Shown one piece after another: positions 10,375-18,564 of a stretch of 64,000 nucleotides of DNA (position 1 is its first letter; each line of letters begins with the position of its first letter). The notes under the pieces were generated by a model, which saw only the letters and a list, made by a program, of their open reading frames with translations, had not been told where the DNA came from and made no database searches. The stretch is from CAVUEG01 sp963740525 (GTDB taxonomy: Bacteria; Actinomycetota; Actinomycetes; Propionibacteriales; Nocardioidaceae), in contig CAVUEG010000006.1 in assembly GCA_963740525.1 (NCBI GenBank), positions 682,001-746,000 of the forward strand, given 5' to 3'. A program made the position numbers and the translations under genes.

Positions 10375-10435
10375 ACTGACAACTTTGCACAGTCTAGAGG
10401 TCTGGGTCACATCCCGCACCCCGCCCCCTGGCCCC

Positions 10436-11140
10436 TCAGCGAGTGGCATGGTGCAGGGCCACGATGCCGCCTGAGAGGTTGGCCCAGCGCACCCCGCGCC
10501 CGTCCGGACCACCCCAGCCGGCACCCGCGATCCGGGCAGCCAGACCACGCTGGTCGGGCCACGCCCGGATCGACTCCGCAAGGTAGACGTAGGCGTCCGG
10601 CGACGAGGAGACGGTCCTGGCCACGGCGGGCAGCGCCTTCATCAGGTACTCGATGTAGACGGTGCGCAACGGCGACCAGGTCGGATGGCTGAACTCGCAG
10701 ACCACGAGCCGACCTCCTGGCTTCGTCACCCGGAGCATCTCGCGGAGGCCGGCATCGGGGTCGACGATGTTGCGCAGACCGAAGGAGATGGTCACCGCGT
10801 CGAAGGTCCCGTCATCGAACGGAAGCCGGGTGCCGTCGCCGGCCGTGAACGGCAGGTGCGGCCTGGCTGCCTTCCCGACACGCAGCATGCCGAGCGAGAA
10901 GTCGCAGGGCACCACCGTCGCGCCACGGTCCAGGAAGGGCTGGCTCGACGTCCCGGTCCCCGCCGCCAGGTCCAGCACGAGCTCGCCGTACTGCGGGTCG
11001 ACGGCGTCGATCACCGCCCGGCGCCAGCGGCGGTCCTGGCCGAGCGAGAGGATGTCGTTGGTCAGGTCGTAGCGAGGCGCCACGTCGTCGAACATCGCCG
11101 CTACCTCGGCGGGGAGCTTGTCCAGGTCAGCGCGAGTCAC
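10436..11140 (-). CDS. menG: Demethylmenaquinone methyltransferase
   Basis: SAM-dependent methyltransferase of the UbiE/MenG family, 234 residues. It adds the ring methyl group in the last step of menaquinone synthesis. The SAM motif I LDLAAGTGT is at residues 56-64. The family signatures FDDVAPRYDLTNDILSLGQ (from residue 17) and DAVTISFGLRNIVD are clear. The GTG start has no Shine-Dalgarno sequence, but a -10 box (TAGGGT) ends 6 nt before it, which suggests a leaderless message. It is divergent from menF and lies upstream of menJ on the same strand, with 212 bp between them that hold the Rex site. Confidence 0.95.
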   Translation of the reverse strand: MTRADLDKLPAEVAAMFDDVAPRYDLTNDILSLGQDRRWRRAVIDAVDPQYGELVLDLAAGTGTSSQPFLDRGATVVPCDFSLGMLRVGKAARPHLPFTAGDGTRLPFDDGTFDAVTISFGLRNIVDPDAGLREMLRVTKPGGRLVVCEFSHPTWSPLRTVYIEYLMKALPAVARTVSSSPDAYVYLAESIRAWPDQRGLAARIAGAGWGGPDGRGVRWANLSGGIVALHHATR

Positions 11141-11146
11141 GGCGCC

Positions 11147-11152
11147 ACCCTA
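11147..11152 (-). promoter_or_regulatory. -10 box 6 nt before the menG start
   Basis: TAGGGT on the minus strand, then 6 nt, then the GTG of menG. This spacing puts the transcription start at or next to the start codon, so the message is probably leaderless. Confidence 0.55.
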
Positions 11153-11220
11153 TGTCGCCTCCTCCCGCGCCGCCGCACGTGTCCCGCCGGCGGGCGTGCG
11201 GAGGCAGTACGAGGCACGGG

Positions 11221-11226
11221 TAGGCT
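11221..11226 (+). promoter_or_regulatory. -10 box 8 nt before the menF start
   Basis: TAGGCT followed by 8 nt and the GTG chosen for menF. There is no ribosome binding site in between, which supports the GTG over the ATG 33 bp further on. Confidence 0.5.
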
Positions 11227-11234
11227 CGGCCATC

Positions 11235-12491
11235 GTGACGACAGGCCTGACCTCCGCGAGCGACGCGATGCCATTGGTGGCGCGCACCCGCGAGATCCCC
11301 GATCCCAGCCTGCTGCTCCCGCTGCTCCCCCGTGAAGGCGCCTTGTCGTGGCTGCGCAACGGCCAGGGACTCGTCGGGTGGGGCACCGCCGCGATGATCC
11401 GCACGGAGGGACCGGAACGCTTCACCGAGGCGAGCACCTGGTGGCGGCACCTGTCCGGCAGCGCAGTGGTCCGGGACGAGGTGCGGACCCCCGGCAGCGG
11501 GCTGGTCTGCTTCGGGACCTTCGCCTTCGCGGACGAGCCCGGCGACAGCATGCTGGTGGTCCCCGAGATCGTCGTGGGCCGGCGCGACGGCAAGGCGTGG
11601 CTGACCACCATCGGTTCGGGCGCACTCGGAGGACACCCGGAGCTGATCCCGACGGACCCGCCTGACGCACCTCGGGACGTGGTCTTCGCCGACGGCTCAC
11701 TCGACGGGCAGGCTTGGCAGACCGCGGTCGGCGAGGCAGTTCGCCGCATCAACGACGGCGAGCTGGAGAAGGTGGTGCTCGCCCGTGACCTGGTCGCCAC
11801 CGCCTCGGACGACGTGGACGTGCGCTGGGCGCTGAACAACCTGGCTGCCCGCTACCCCACCTGCTGGACCTTCCACGTCGATGGCATCTTCGGCGCGACG
11901 CCCGAGATGCTGGTCCGCCGCGAACGGGGCCTGGTCACCAGCCGGGTGCTGGCCGGGACGATCCGCCGCACCGGCGACGACGAGCGTGACCTTGCCCTTG
12001 CCGCGACCCTGGCCCGCTCCTCGAAGGACCTCGAGGAGCACGAGTACGCCGTCCGCTCGGTGGCCGACTCGCTGGCCCCGCACTGCACGTCGATGAACGT
12101 GCCCGAGGCGCCCTTCGTGCTGCACCTGCCCAACGTGATGCACCTGGCCACCGACGTCGCCGGGGTGATCGACGACGCAACCACCTCGCTCGAGCTCGCC
12201 CAGGCCCTGCACCCCTCCGCCGCCGTCGGTGGGACACCGACCGACGTCGCCACCCGCGTGATCACCGAGATCGAGCGGATGGACCGCGGCCGCTACGCCG
12301 GTCCGGTCGGCTGGATGGATGCCTCGGGCGACGGCGAGTGGGGCATCGCGCTCCGCGCGGCCGAGCTCGACGGTCGCACGGTTCGACTCTTCGCGGGATG
12401 CGGGATCGTCGCCGACTCCGACCCGCAGGCCGAGCTGGCCGAGGCCCAGGCGAAGTTCGTGCCGGTGCGCGACGCGCTCGCGGCCGACTGA
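11235..12491 (+). CDS. menF: Isochorismate synthase
   Basis: Chorismate-utilising enzyme, 418 residues from the GTG chosen here. It converts chorismate to isochorismate, the entry step to menaquinone (or to some siderophores). The C-terminal chorismate-binding domain shows LHPSAAVGGTPTDVA, RGRYAGPVGWMD and FAGCGIVADSDP, as in MenF and EntC. No siderophore genes are nearby and menD, menC, menE and menA lie within 12 kb, so the menaquinone role is the best call. An ATG at 11268 is the alternative start. The stop faces the MBL-fold gene with 28 bp between. Confidence 0.9.
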   Translation: MTTGLTSASDAMPLVARTREIPDPSLLLPLLPREGALSWLRNGQGLVGWGTAAMIRTEGPERFTEASTWWRHLSGSAVVRDEVRTPGSGLVCFGTFAFADEPGDSMLVVPEIVVGRRDGKAWLTTIGSGALGGHPELIPTDPPDAPRDVVFADGSLDGQAWQTAVGEAVRRINDGELEKVVLARDLVATASDDVDVRWALNNLAARYPTCWTFHVDGIFGATPEMLVRRERGLVTSRVLAGTIRRTGDDERDLALAATLARSSKDLEEHEYAVRSVADSLAPHCTSMNVPEAPFVLHLPNVMHLATDVAGVIDDATTSLELAQALHPSAAVGGTPTDVATRVITEIERMDRGRYAGPVGWMDASGDGEWGIALRAAELDGRTVRLFAGCGIVADSDPQAELAEAQAKFVPVRDALAAD

Positions 12492-12519
12492 GCCGACCGG
12501 GAGGACCCAGCGGACCGGG

Positions 12520-13155
12520 CTACAGGTCCTCGCCGGGCTTGCGGAAGACGTAGGCCTGCTCGCGGGGAGCCAGGAAGCGGTCCAGGTGCGCCCGGACCAT
12601 GGCCAGCCCGATCCCGCTGCTGACCATGTCGTGGATGCCGAGTGAGGTCGGGGCGTTCACGTCGCGAGCGAAGTCGATGCACTCGCTGGCCTTGAGCCAC
12701 GGAGCGCTCACCGGGAGCAGGAGCACGTCGATGGCCTCGTCGGGCAGGGTCAGCGAGTCTCCAGGGTGGTAGACCCGTTGGTCGCCGGCGGTGACGAGGA
12801 ACCCGCTGTTGTCGTACCACTGAACCTCGGGGTGGATCACCGCATGCTTCTCTCCCACCACGCGCACCGCTAGTCCGAGATCGAGGGACTCGCCCGGTCC
12901 GACCACGGTGAGCCGCTCGGCGACATCAGCCGCGTCGTCGCGGATCTGCCGGGCGACCGCATCGATCGTGTAGACCGGCGCGTCGGTGGCCTGAAGGTTG
13001 TCGGCGAAGTAGTGGTCGGCGTGCTCGTGCGTGACCAGTACGGCGGTCGCGCCGTCGACGGCCTCGGGATCGGTGAACTTGCCGGGGTCGATCACCAGGA
13101 CGTGCCCGTCGTGCTCGATGCGGACGCAGGCATGGCCGAACTTCGTGATCCTCAT
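12520..13155 (-). CDS. MBL-fold metal-dependent hydrolase
   Basis: 211-residue single-domain protein of the metallo-beta-lactamase fold (UlaG/UPF0173-like). The metal motif THEHADH is at residues 42-48. Further His and Asp ligands follow in VIHPEVQWY, VYHPGDS and GIHDMVSS. No substrate can be named from sequence; relatives act on phosphodiester or lactone bonds. It has its own ATG preceded by AAGGTGG. It is convergent with menF and on the same strand as the MFS gene upstream. Confidence 0.85.
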   Translation of the reverse strand: MRITKFGHACVRIEHDGHVLVIDPGKFTDPEAVDGATAVLVTHEHADHYFADNLQATDAPVYTIDAVARQIRDDAADVAERLTVVGPGESLDLGLAVRVVGEKHAVIHPEVQWYDNSGFLVTAGDQRVYHPGDSLTLPDEAIDVLLLPVSAPWLKASECIDFARDVNAPTSLGIHDMVSSGIGLAMVRAHLDRFLAPREQAYVFRKPGEDL

Positions 13156-13213
13156 GCACCCACCTTGCCACTCGTCGCGCCGGCATCGAAGGCCGTTGGC
13201 CGACCGGGCCGGG

Positions 13214-14440
13214 TCAGGCCACGGGAGGTTCGGACAGGACCGAAGGCAGCGGACGCCCGATCAGGTCACGCAGCCAGACCGCGATCCACGCGGTCCCCAG
13301 CAGGGTCACCGCTGCCATGACGGTGAAGATGAGCCGCCAGTCCCAGACCAGGACGAGCGCGGAGCCGAGCGCGAGGGAGATCGCCTGCGGCGTGGCCATC
13401 AGGATCTCCAGGGTGGCCGACACCCGGCCCATCAGCGTCGACGGGGTGCGTCGCTGGACGAGCGTGTTCAAGGCGATGAACTGGATCGGGAACGAGGTCC
13501 CCAGGACGACGGAGAAGACCAGCACCACGGCCATCGAGGGACTCGCCGAGATCCCGCCCACGCTCATCACCATCAGTGCGAGGCCGGACACGATGACCCC
13601 GACCTCGCCGAACCGGCGCACGAGCCACGTGGTCGTCAAGCCTCCGGCGATGGCACCGACGCCCATGCAGGTCACGAGCACCGAGGCGAACGTCGCCGGC
13701 TTCCCGAAGGAGTCGAGCACCGCGTAGATCGTGCTCTCCGCGAAGCCGAGCACCAGCAGCATCATTGCGAACCCGATCGTCACGTGGCGCAGGATCCGGT
13801 CGCCGGCCAGGTGCCGGAACCCCATCTTGGCCTGCTCGAGGAACGGCGTCCGCACCCGCTCGGGCGTCACCTCCGCGACCTGCCTGCGCAACGAGCCGAT
13901 GACCAACGCCGCGACCACGAAGCTGGCCGAGTCGAGGACGGCGACCGACCAGCCGCCCATCGTGCTGAACATCCACGCACCGACCAGCGGTCCGAACAGG
14001 CGGAAGGCCTCCTTGGTGGTCATCGTCGCCGAGTTGGCCGACACCAGGACCGTCTCGGGCACCAGCTCCTTGAGCAGGCCGTTCAGGGCCGCGGGCACGA
14101 CGATGAAGGAGATGCCGTACAGGAAGGCGACCGACCAGATGATCCAGACGTCGTCCGCCGTGCGCACCAGAACCAGCGGCAGGACGCCCACCGCCGAGGC
14201 GAGGTTCCCCCAGACCAGGACCGGAAGACGGCGGAAGCGGTCCACCCAGACGCCGAGCAGCGGCGCGACCGCTGCCGGCAGGACCATGAAGAAGAAGGTC
14301 AGCCCGGCCATCGCGTTGGAGTCCGTGAGCGTCTTGACCCACATGCTCAGCACGATCAGCATGATCGAGTCGCCCAGCATGGAGGCGGTCAGGCCGGCGT
14401 AGAGCCGTGCGAAACCGGGGACCCGGAAGGCCTCGCGCAC
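13214..14440 (-). CDS. Major facilitator superfamily transporter
   Basis: Predicted 408-residue efflux-type MFS protein with about twelve hydrophobic segments. The GTG start lies just past the stop of the antiporter gene (14443-14445), so the two are probably co-transcribed and coupled. Longer readings into the antiporter gene give a low-complexity N-terminus and were rejected. Family motifs include LGVWVDRFRR in the loop after helix 2. The cargo cannot be told. It resembles the macrolide/drug-efflux-like branch found widely in actinobacteria. Confidence 0.82.
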   Translation of the reverse strand: MREAFRVPGFARLYAGLTASMLGDSIMLIVLSMWVKTLTDSNAMAGLTFFFMVLPAAVAPLLGVWVDRFRRLPVLVWGNLASAVGVLPLVLVRTADDVWIIWSVAFLYGISFIVVPAALNGLLKELVPETVLVSANSATMTTKEAFRLFGPLVGAWMFSTMGGWSVAVLDSASFVVAALVIGSLRRQVAEVTPERVRTPFLEQAKMGFRHLAGDRILRHVTIGFAMMLLVLGFAESTIYAVLDSFGKPATFASVLVTCMGVGAIAGGLTTTWLVRRFGEVGVIVSGLALMVMSVGGISASPSMAVVLVFSVVLGTSFPIQFIALNTLVQRRTPSTLMGRVSATLEILMATPQAISLALGSALVLVWDWRLIFTVMAAVTLLGTAWIAVWLRDLIGRPLPSVLSEPPVA

Positions 14441-14442
14441 CG

Positions 14443-16305
14443 TCAGCCCGTCCGCTCGTCGACGAAGCACCAGCGCCAGGTCTCCTGCGGCTCGGCCGAC
14501 TGCATCACCGGATGCCCGGTCTCGCGGAAGTGGGCGCTCGCATGCCGCTCGGTGGACGAGTCGCAGCAGCCGATCCGGTCGCACGTGAGGCAGCGACGCA
14601 GGTGCACCCAGCGGGTCCCCTCCTCGACGCAGCTCGGGCACTCAGTGGCGGCGATCGGCTCCTGGGCAGGCATCTCGTCGAGGTGCTCGCACAGCGGGAC
14701 CCGGACCCCGGAGTCGCTCAGCGAGGCCTCCCGGTCGAGCCGGTGCACCCGCTGGGCTCCCTGGATCATCGACTCCTCGATGTCGAGGGCGGCGAGCACC
14801 TCGGCCACGACATCGGCCGGCACGTTGCCGGTGCTGCGCACCTCGAGCACCTTGTCGCGCTCCGCTCTGAGCATCTTCAGACGGAGCCTCCCGTAGGCCT
14901 CGCTCGGCGTCTCCGTCCCCGGGTCGTCGTTGCCGAGCCGCTCCCACGCAGCATGGTCACGCTGCTCGGCCCGATCACGGAGCGCACTGAGCGTGTCGTG
15001 CGGGTCCGCCTCTTCGAGCTCCTCCAAGGCGGCGATCCCCGCCTGCGAGGCCTTCTGGAAGAGCGTCGCCCGAGCGAGCGCGTCGTCGCGCGGGTCCGGG
15101 GCCGGTACGCCGAGCCGGCGGGCCACCCAGGCCAGGGACAGGCCCTGGATCAGCAGCGTCCCGGCGGTGACCGTGAAGGCGATCAGCAGCAGGATCTCGC
15201 GCTGCGGGACGTCGTAGGGGATGACGAAGGCCGCCGCCAGGGTGACCACCCCGCGCATCCCCGCCCACCCGAGCACGGCCGTGTAGCTCCACGGCGGGCG
15301 GACCCGGGTCGCCGCATCGGGTCCCGGCCGGACGAGGAGGAACCTTGCCGGGAAGACCCAGACCATCCGCAGCACCATCACCCCCAGCAGTGAGGCGCCA
15401 CAGACGAAGGCGACGCGGCCGAGGCCGACATCGCTGGAGGCGACCCCGACCAGGATCCAACGTGCCTGCAGCCCGATCAGCAGGAAGACGGTGTTCTCGA
15501 GGATGAACGCGATCGTGCGCCAGTTCATCCGCTCGGTCACCCGGGCGGACGCGTGCTGGATGACCGGCGCCTTGTGTCCCAGCAGGAGGCCGGAGACCAC
15601 GACCGCGATCACGCCGGACCCGCGGATCTCCTCGGCTGCGACGTACGCGGCGAACGGCACGACGAAGGACAACGCGGACTGGAGCAGCTCGTCGGTCATG
15701 CGGCGGCGTACCTGCGACACGAGCAGGTAGCCGAGCAGGCCCACGACCACGCCCCCTCCGGCGGCGAGTACGAAGTCGAGGCCGATCGACCAGACCGCCG
15801 TGGACCCGACGATGGCCGTGCGCAGCGCCACCAGGGCCGTGGCGTCGTTGAGCAGCGACTCGCCCTCCAGGATCGTGACCACCCGGCGCGGCAGACCGAT
15901 TCGCTTGCCGATCGCCGTGGCTGCCACCGCGTCGGGGGGCGCGACGACTGCGCCGATCGCCAGCGACGCCGGCCAGTCGACGCCGGGCAGGGTGGCATGG
16001 ACGAGCACGCCGATGCCCACCGTCGTGAACGCGACCAGGCCGACCGACAGCAGCAGGATGGCTCGACGGTTCGCCCGGAACTCCACGAGCGACGTCTGGA
16101 TGGCGGCGGCGTACAGCAGCGGAGGGAGAAGCCCGAGGAGCACGACCTCCGGCTCCAGGTGGACCTCCGGCACGAACGGCAGGAACGAGGCGCCGATGCC
16201 GGCGACGATCAGGATCAGCGGCGTCGGCACCTCGTACCGCTCCGACACAGCGGTGATCGCGATGACGGAGACGGCCAGCGCGACCAGGGAGACGACGATG
16301 TGCAC
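14443..16305 (-). CDS. CPA1 Na+/H+ antiporter with C-terminal UBP-type zinc finger
   Basis: 620 residues. Residues 1 to about 405 form an NhaP-type antiporter with about twelve hydrophobic helices; VVAPPDAVAATAIGKR and EGESLLNDATALV carry the ion-binding Asp residues. A hydrophilic, partly helical linker spans about 410-535. Residues 539-620 form a UBP-type zinc finger with Cys539, His541, Cys556, Cys559, Cys572, Cys575, Cys580, His588, His592 and His598. In eukaryotes this domain binds the free C-terminus of ubiquitin; its role here is unknown, perhaps sensing or anchoring. The GTG start has a CACAAT box 6 nt before it. Confidence 0.9.
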   Translation of the reverse strand: MHIVVSLVALAVSVIAITAVSERYEVPTPLILIVAGIGASFLPFVPEVHLEPEVVLLGLLPPLLYAAAIQTSLVEFRANRRAILLLSVGLVAFTTVGIGVLVHATLPGVDWPASLAIGAVVAPPDAVAATAIGKRIGLPRRVVTILEGESLLNDATALVALRTAIVGSTAVWSIGLDFVLAAGGGVVVGLLGYLLVSQVRRRMTDELLQSALSFVVPFAAYVAAEEIRGSGVIAVVVSGLLLGHKAPVIQHASARVTERMNWRTIAFILENTVFLLIGLQARWILVGVASSDVGLGRVAFVCGASLLGVMVLRMVWVFPARFLLVRPGPDAATRVRPPWSYTAVLGWAGMRGVVTLAAAFVIPYDVPQREILLLIAFTVTAGTLLIQGLSLAWVARRLGVPAPDPRDDALARATLFQKASQAGIAALEELEEADPHDTLSALRDRAEQRDHAAWERLGNDDPGTETPSEAYGRLRLKMLRAERDKVLEVRSTGNVPADVVAEVLAALDIEESMIQGAQRVHRLDREASLSDSGVRVPLCEHLDEMPAQEPIAATECPSCVEEGTRWVHLRRCLTCDRIGCCDSSTERHASAHFRETGHPVMQSAEPQETWRWCFVDERTG

Positions 16306-16311
16306 CCGGCC

Positions 16312-16317
16312 ATTGTG
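16312..16317 (-). promoter_or_regulatory. Possible -10 box 6 nt before the antiporter start
   Basis: CACAAT on the minus strand, 6 nt before the GTG. It departs from TANNNT at the first base, so it is a weaker case than the other leaderless promoters in the window. Confidence 0.35.
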
Positions 16318-16337
16318 GCGGCTGCCGCCGAATCAGG

Positions 16338-17264
16338 TCAGCCGGTGGCCTCGGCGACCCAGCGCATGGGGTCGCCCCACCCGAGCCGGTCGATGCCGTG
16401 CTTGTCGAGGGCGAGCACTGCCAGCGTGCGCCGGTGGGCCGCGAAGGTCAGCACGTGGGCGATCATTCCGCCGTACGTGAAGACGCGTGCCGGCTCGCAC
16501 AGGGCGTCGACGAACGTGTCGTCGAGACGTCCCTGGGCGCAGACCTCACGCACGTGGGCGAGGTACGTCGGCCCCTCCGTCGCGAGCCGGCTCCGCATCG
16601 AGGCGATCGACTCGTGCTCCTCGACCGACCAGTCGTAGTCGCGGGTCGCCAGGGCGGCGTTCCACATCCCCATCTGGCCGATCAGCCGCGAGAGCAGGCT
16701 GCGCAGGGTGGACGGGTCCGGGTCGTCATCGATGTTCAGTTCGATCCGCTCGTCGAGCTGAGCTTCCGACAGCTCTGCAGCGCACTCGAGGATCTCGCCG
16801 GTCAGCCACACGTGGTGCTCGACCATCTTCGTCAACAGGTCCATGCCAGTCACCTTCGTTCGGGCGGGCAGCCGCAGGCTGCCCGGGGGTTGGAAGTGCA
16901 CGCCGCTCGATGACTCGAGCTGGGTGTGACCGGGCTTGCGCCTCCATCGCGCCGGCGAGGTCCCGTAGGCCCGACTGAACGCCCGGGTGAACGCCTCGTG
17001 CGAGCCGAAGCCGGCCTCGACGGCGATGTCGAGGATCCCCCGGTCCGTCGTCACGAGGCGGTACGCCGCACGCTCGAGCAGGATCCTGGTGCGGAGCCGA
17101 CGAGGAGGCTCGCCTGCCACCGACGAGATCACCCGGTCGAGGTGGAAGCGCGACAGGTACAACCGGCGGGCCAACGCGTCCCCGTCGCTGTCGTGGTCGT
17201 CCAGCACGTCGGCCAGTACGTCCACGAAGGCGACGAAGGTGTCGGTGGCGGTGGTTGTGGTCAC
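16338..17264 (-). CDS. AraC-type HTH regulator fused to a DinB-like domain
   Basis: 308 residues. The first 110 or so form an AraC/XylS DNA-binding domain (LYLSRFHLDRVISSVAGEPP, then GFGSHEAFTRAFSRAYGTSPARWR). A Pro-rich linker follows. From about residue 139 (MDLLTKMVEHHVWL) to the end is a four-helix DinB/YfiT-like domain, a metal-binding fold that often serves as a small-molecule or thiol-linked enzyme. The GTG has GGAAGG 8 nt upstream; earlier in-frame starts run through low-complexity sequence. Unlike typical AraC proteins it has the DNA-binding domain first. Divergent from the GNAT gene. Confidence 0.85.
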   Translation of the reverse strand: MTTTTATDTFVAFVDVLADVLDDHDSDGDALARRLYLSRFHLDRVISSVAGEPPRRLRTRILLERAAYRLVTTDRGILDIAVEAGFGSHEAFTRAFSRAYGTSPARWRRKPGHTQLESSSGVHFQPPGSLRLPARTKVTGMDLLTKMVEHHVWLTGEILECAAELSEAQLDERIELNIDDDPDPSTLRSLLSRLIGQMGMWNAALATRDYDWSVEEHESIASMRSRLATEGPTYLAHVREVCAQGRLDDTFVDALCEPARVFTYGGMIAHVLTFAAHRRTLAVLALDKHGIDRLGWGDPMRWVAEATG

Positions 17265-17367
17265 GGCATGATCCTTCCCGCGACCATCCTGCCGCGCTTG
17301 ATCGAGTTTGCGCGGGTTGCCACACGACCACGCGGCACCTCGGCTCGGTCGTGAGAGGGTCGCGTGC

Positions 17368-17922
17368 ATGACGGGTGGGACGACTCCTGGTCGCGAGATT
17401 GTGCTCGAGACGGATCGGCTGCTGCTCAGGCCGTGGCGGGTCGCCGAGGCTCCCGTACACCGAGAGCTGTGGACCGAACGTGATCCACGAGTGCCTCCCC
17501 GCCGCCGGATCGACGCGGAGGGACACCCCTCGGTCGCAGAGCTGGAGGAGTGGATCCGGACCAACCAGCCGTCGTCGACCGGGTTGCTCGCGGTCGAGCG
17601 GAAGGGCGTCGGTGACGTGATCGGCTACTGCGGGCTGATCGACAGCGGGCGGCCGTCCGAAGGTGAACCGGAACTCGCCTTCGAGCTGCTGCGCCGGTTC
17701 TGGGGCCAGGGATACGCGACCGAGGCTTCGTCGGCGGTCATCGAGTGGGCGAGATCATCGGGATACGAACGCCTCTGGGCCACGGTCTGGGACTGGAACA
17801 CCGCTTCTCGCCGGGTGCTTGCCAAGCTCGGGTTCACCGAGACGGAGCGGAAGGAGGTGGACACGGCCCACGGGACCACCCTGTTCACCACGAGACGGTT
17901 GGGACCCGAAGGTGGGCCTTGA
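17368..17922 (+). CDS. GNAT-family N-acetyltransferase
   Basis: 184-residue acetyltransferase of the RimJ/RimL type. It opens with ETDRLLLRPWR, the usual start of this subgroup. The acetyl-CoA-binding core is around FELLRRFWGQGYATEASSAV (Q/RxxGxG/A motif), and DWNTASRRVLAKLGF is the C-terminal signature. The substrate may be a ribosomal protein N-terminus or a small molecule; sequence does not decide. The ATG at 17368 is preferred over an earlier in-frame start that overlaps the divergent AraC-DinB promoter. Confidence 0.85.
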   Translation: MTGGTTPGREIVLETDRLLLRPWRVAEAPVHRELWTERDPRVPPRRRIDAEGHPSVAELEEWIRTNQPSSTGLLAVERKGVGDVIGYCGLIDSGRPSEGEPELAFELLRRFWGQGYATEASSAVIEWARSSGYERLWATVWDWNTASRRVLAKLGFTETERKEVDTAHGTTLFTTRRLGPEGGP

Positions 17923-18053
17923 GGTTCGACCAGAACCACGCGGGTTGCCCAACTTCGGCATCTGGCCGGGTCGCCGACCTCGCTCTACGCTTGGGCCGAG
18001 CGGGCACGGAGCCGCACACGGCGGCTACGTCATGGAGGGAGGAGGCTTTCGGC
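17923..18053 (+). promoter_or_regulatory. Leader with strong ribosome binding site for the 58-residue protein
   Basis: 131-bp gap. It holds a possible -10 (TACGCT, 17986-17991) without a convincing -35, and a very strong purine tract (GGAGGGAGGAGG) ending 8 nt before the GTG at 18054. That tract makes the small gene believable. Confidence 0.45.
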
Positions 18054-18230
18054 GTGAACAATCTCAAGCGGTTCACGATCTGCAAGCTGGCGAGCCACAA
18101 GTGGGCGAGGGTTCCGTATCCACCGTCTGCCGACGGCGAGAAGGGCGGCCTGTTCCTTCGCTGTCAGCGGTGCGGCAAGGAGAACCACGACGCCGGAGCG
18201 GTAGCCCGAGGCCCTTCGCCCATCTTCTGA
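18054..18230 (+). CDS. Small zinc-ribbon-like protein
   Basis: 58-residue basic protein beginning VNNLKRFTICKLASHKW. A Cys-x4-His-Lys-Trp start and a CxxCGKENH pair later in the chain look like a split zinc ribbon. The pattern recalls the short DUF1660-type proteins found in prophages and actinobacteria, but I cannot confirm membership. It has a very strong ribosome binding site and its own gap upstream, so it is likely expressed. Function unknown. It is convergent with the MmcQ/YjbR gene, 10 bp apart. Confidence 0.65.
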   Translation: MNNLKRFTICKLASHKWARVPYPPSADGEKGGLFLRCQRCGKENHDAGAVARGPSPIF

Positions 18231-18240
18231 CGGCTTCGGC

Positions 18241-18543
18241 TCAGTGGCGTTGCATCTCCCAGGCGAGATCGATGGCCGCGCACACGGCACGAGCCGGTGC
18301 CCGATCCAGATAGGCCTCGACCTTGTGGTGTGCCTCCATGCGAGGCGGCACCCCGAAGCTGTCCGGAAAGGTCTCCAGCAGCGACTCGCGCCTGTCCAGG
18401 GGGACCCGGATCACCAGCGTGTTCGGGTCGTGCAGGCGCACGACCAAGCGATCGTGGACGTACCACGCCGGACGCGACTCGGTGCCCTTGCGCTTCACCA
18501 GCGGCAGCGACTCGGCGTACCGACCGACCTCGTCTGGCGTCAC
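18241..18543 (-). CDS. MmcQ/YjbR-family protein
   Basis: 100-residue single-domain protein of the MmcQ/YjbR (CyaY-like fold) family. MTPDEVGRYAESLP at the start and PAWYVHDRLVVRLHD in the middle fit the family, and the length is normal. Members are called DNA-binding by fold, but no role is established. A TACGCT box ends 6 nt before the GTG, so it probably has its own leaderless promoter, although menD ends only 21 bp upstream on the same strand. Confidence 0.8.
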   Translation of the reverse strand: MTPDEVGRYAESLPLVKRKGTESRPAWYVHDRLVVRLHDPNTLVIRVPLDRRESLLETFPDSFGVPPRMEAHHKVEAYLDRAPARAVCAAIDLAWEMQRH

Positions 18544-18549
18544 CGGCCC

Positions 18550-18555
18550 AGCGTA
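18550..18555 (-). promoter_or_regulatory. -10 box 6 nt before the MmcQ/YjbR start
   Basis: TACGCT on the minus strand, 6 nt before the GTG, in the 21-bp gap after menD. Confidence 0.5.
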
Positions 18556-18564
18556 GACGCGCGG

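Noticed and set aside
10369..10581. Small open frame across the Rex operator upstream of menJ
   Set aside because: It overlaps the menG 3' end out of frame and the Rex site, with no ribosome binding site or family features.
17923..17980. GGTTCGA-like element suggesting a tRNA T-arm
   Set aside because: No acceptor or anticodon stem can be drawn around it.
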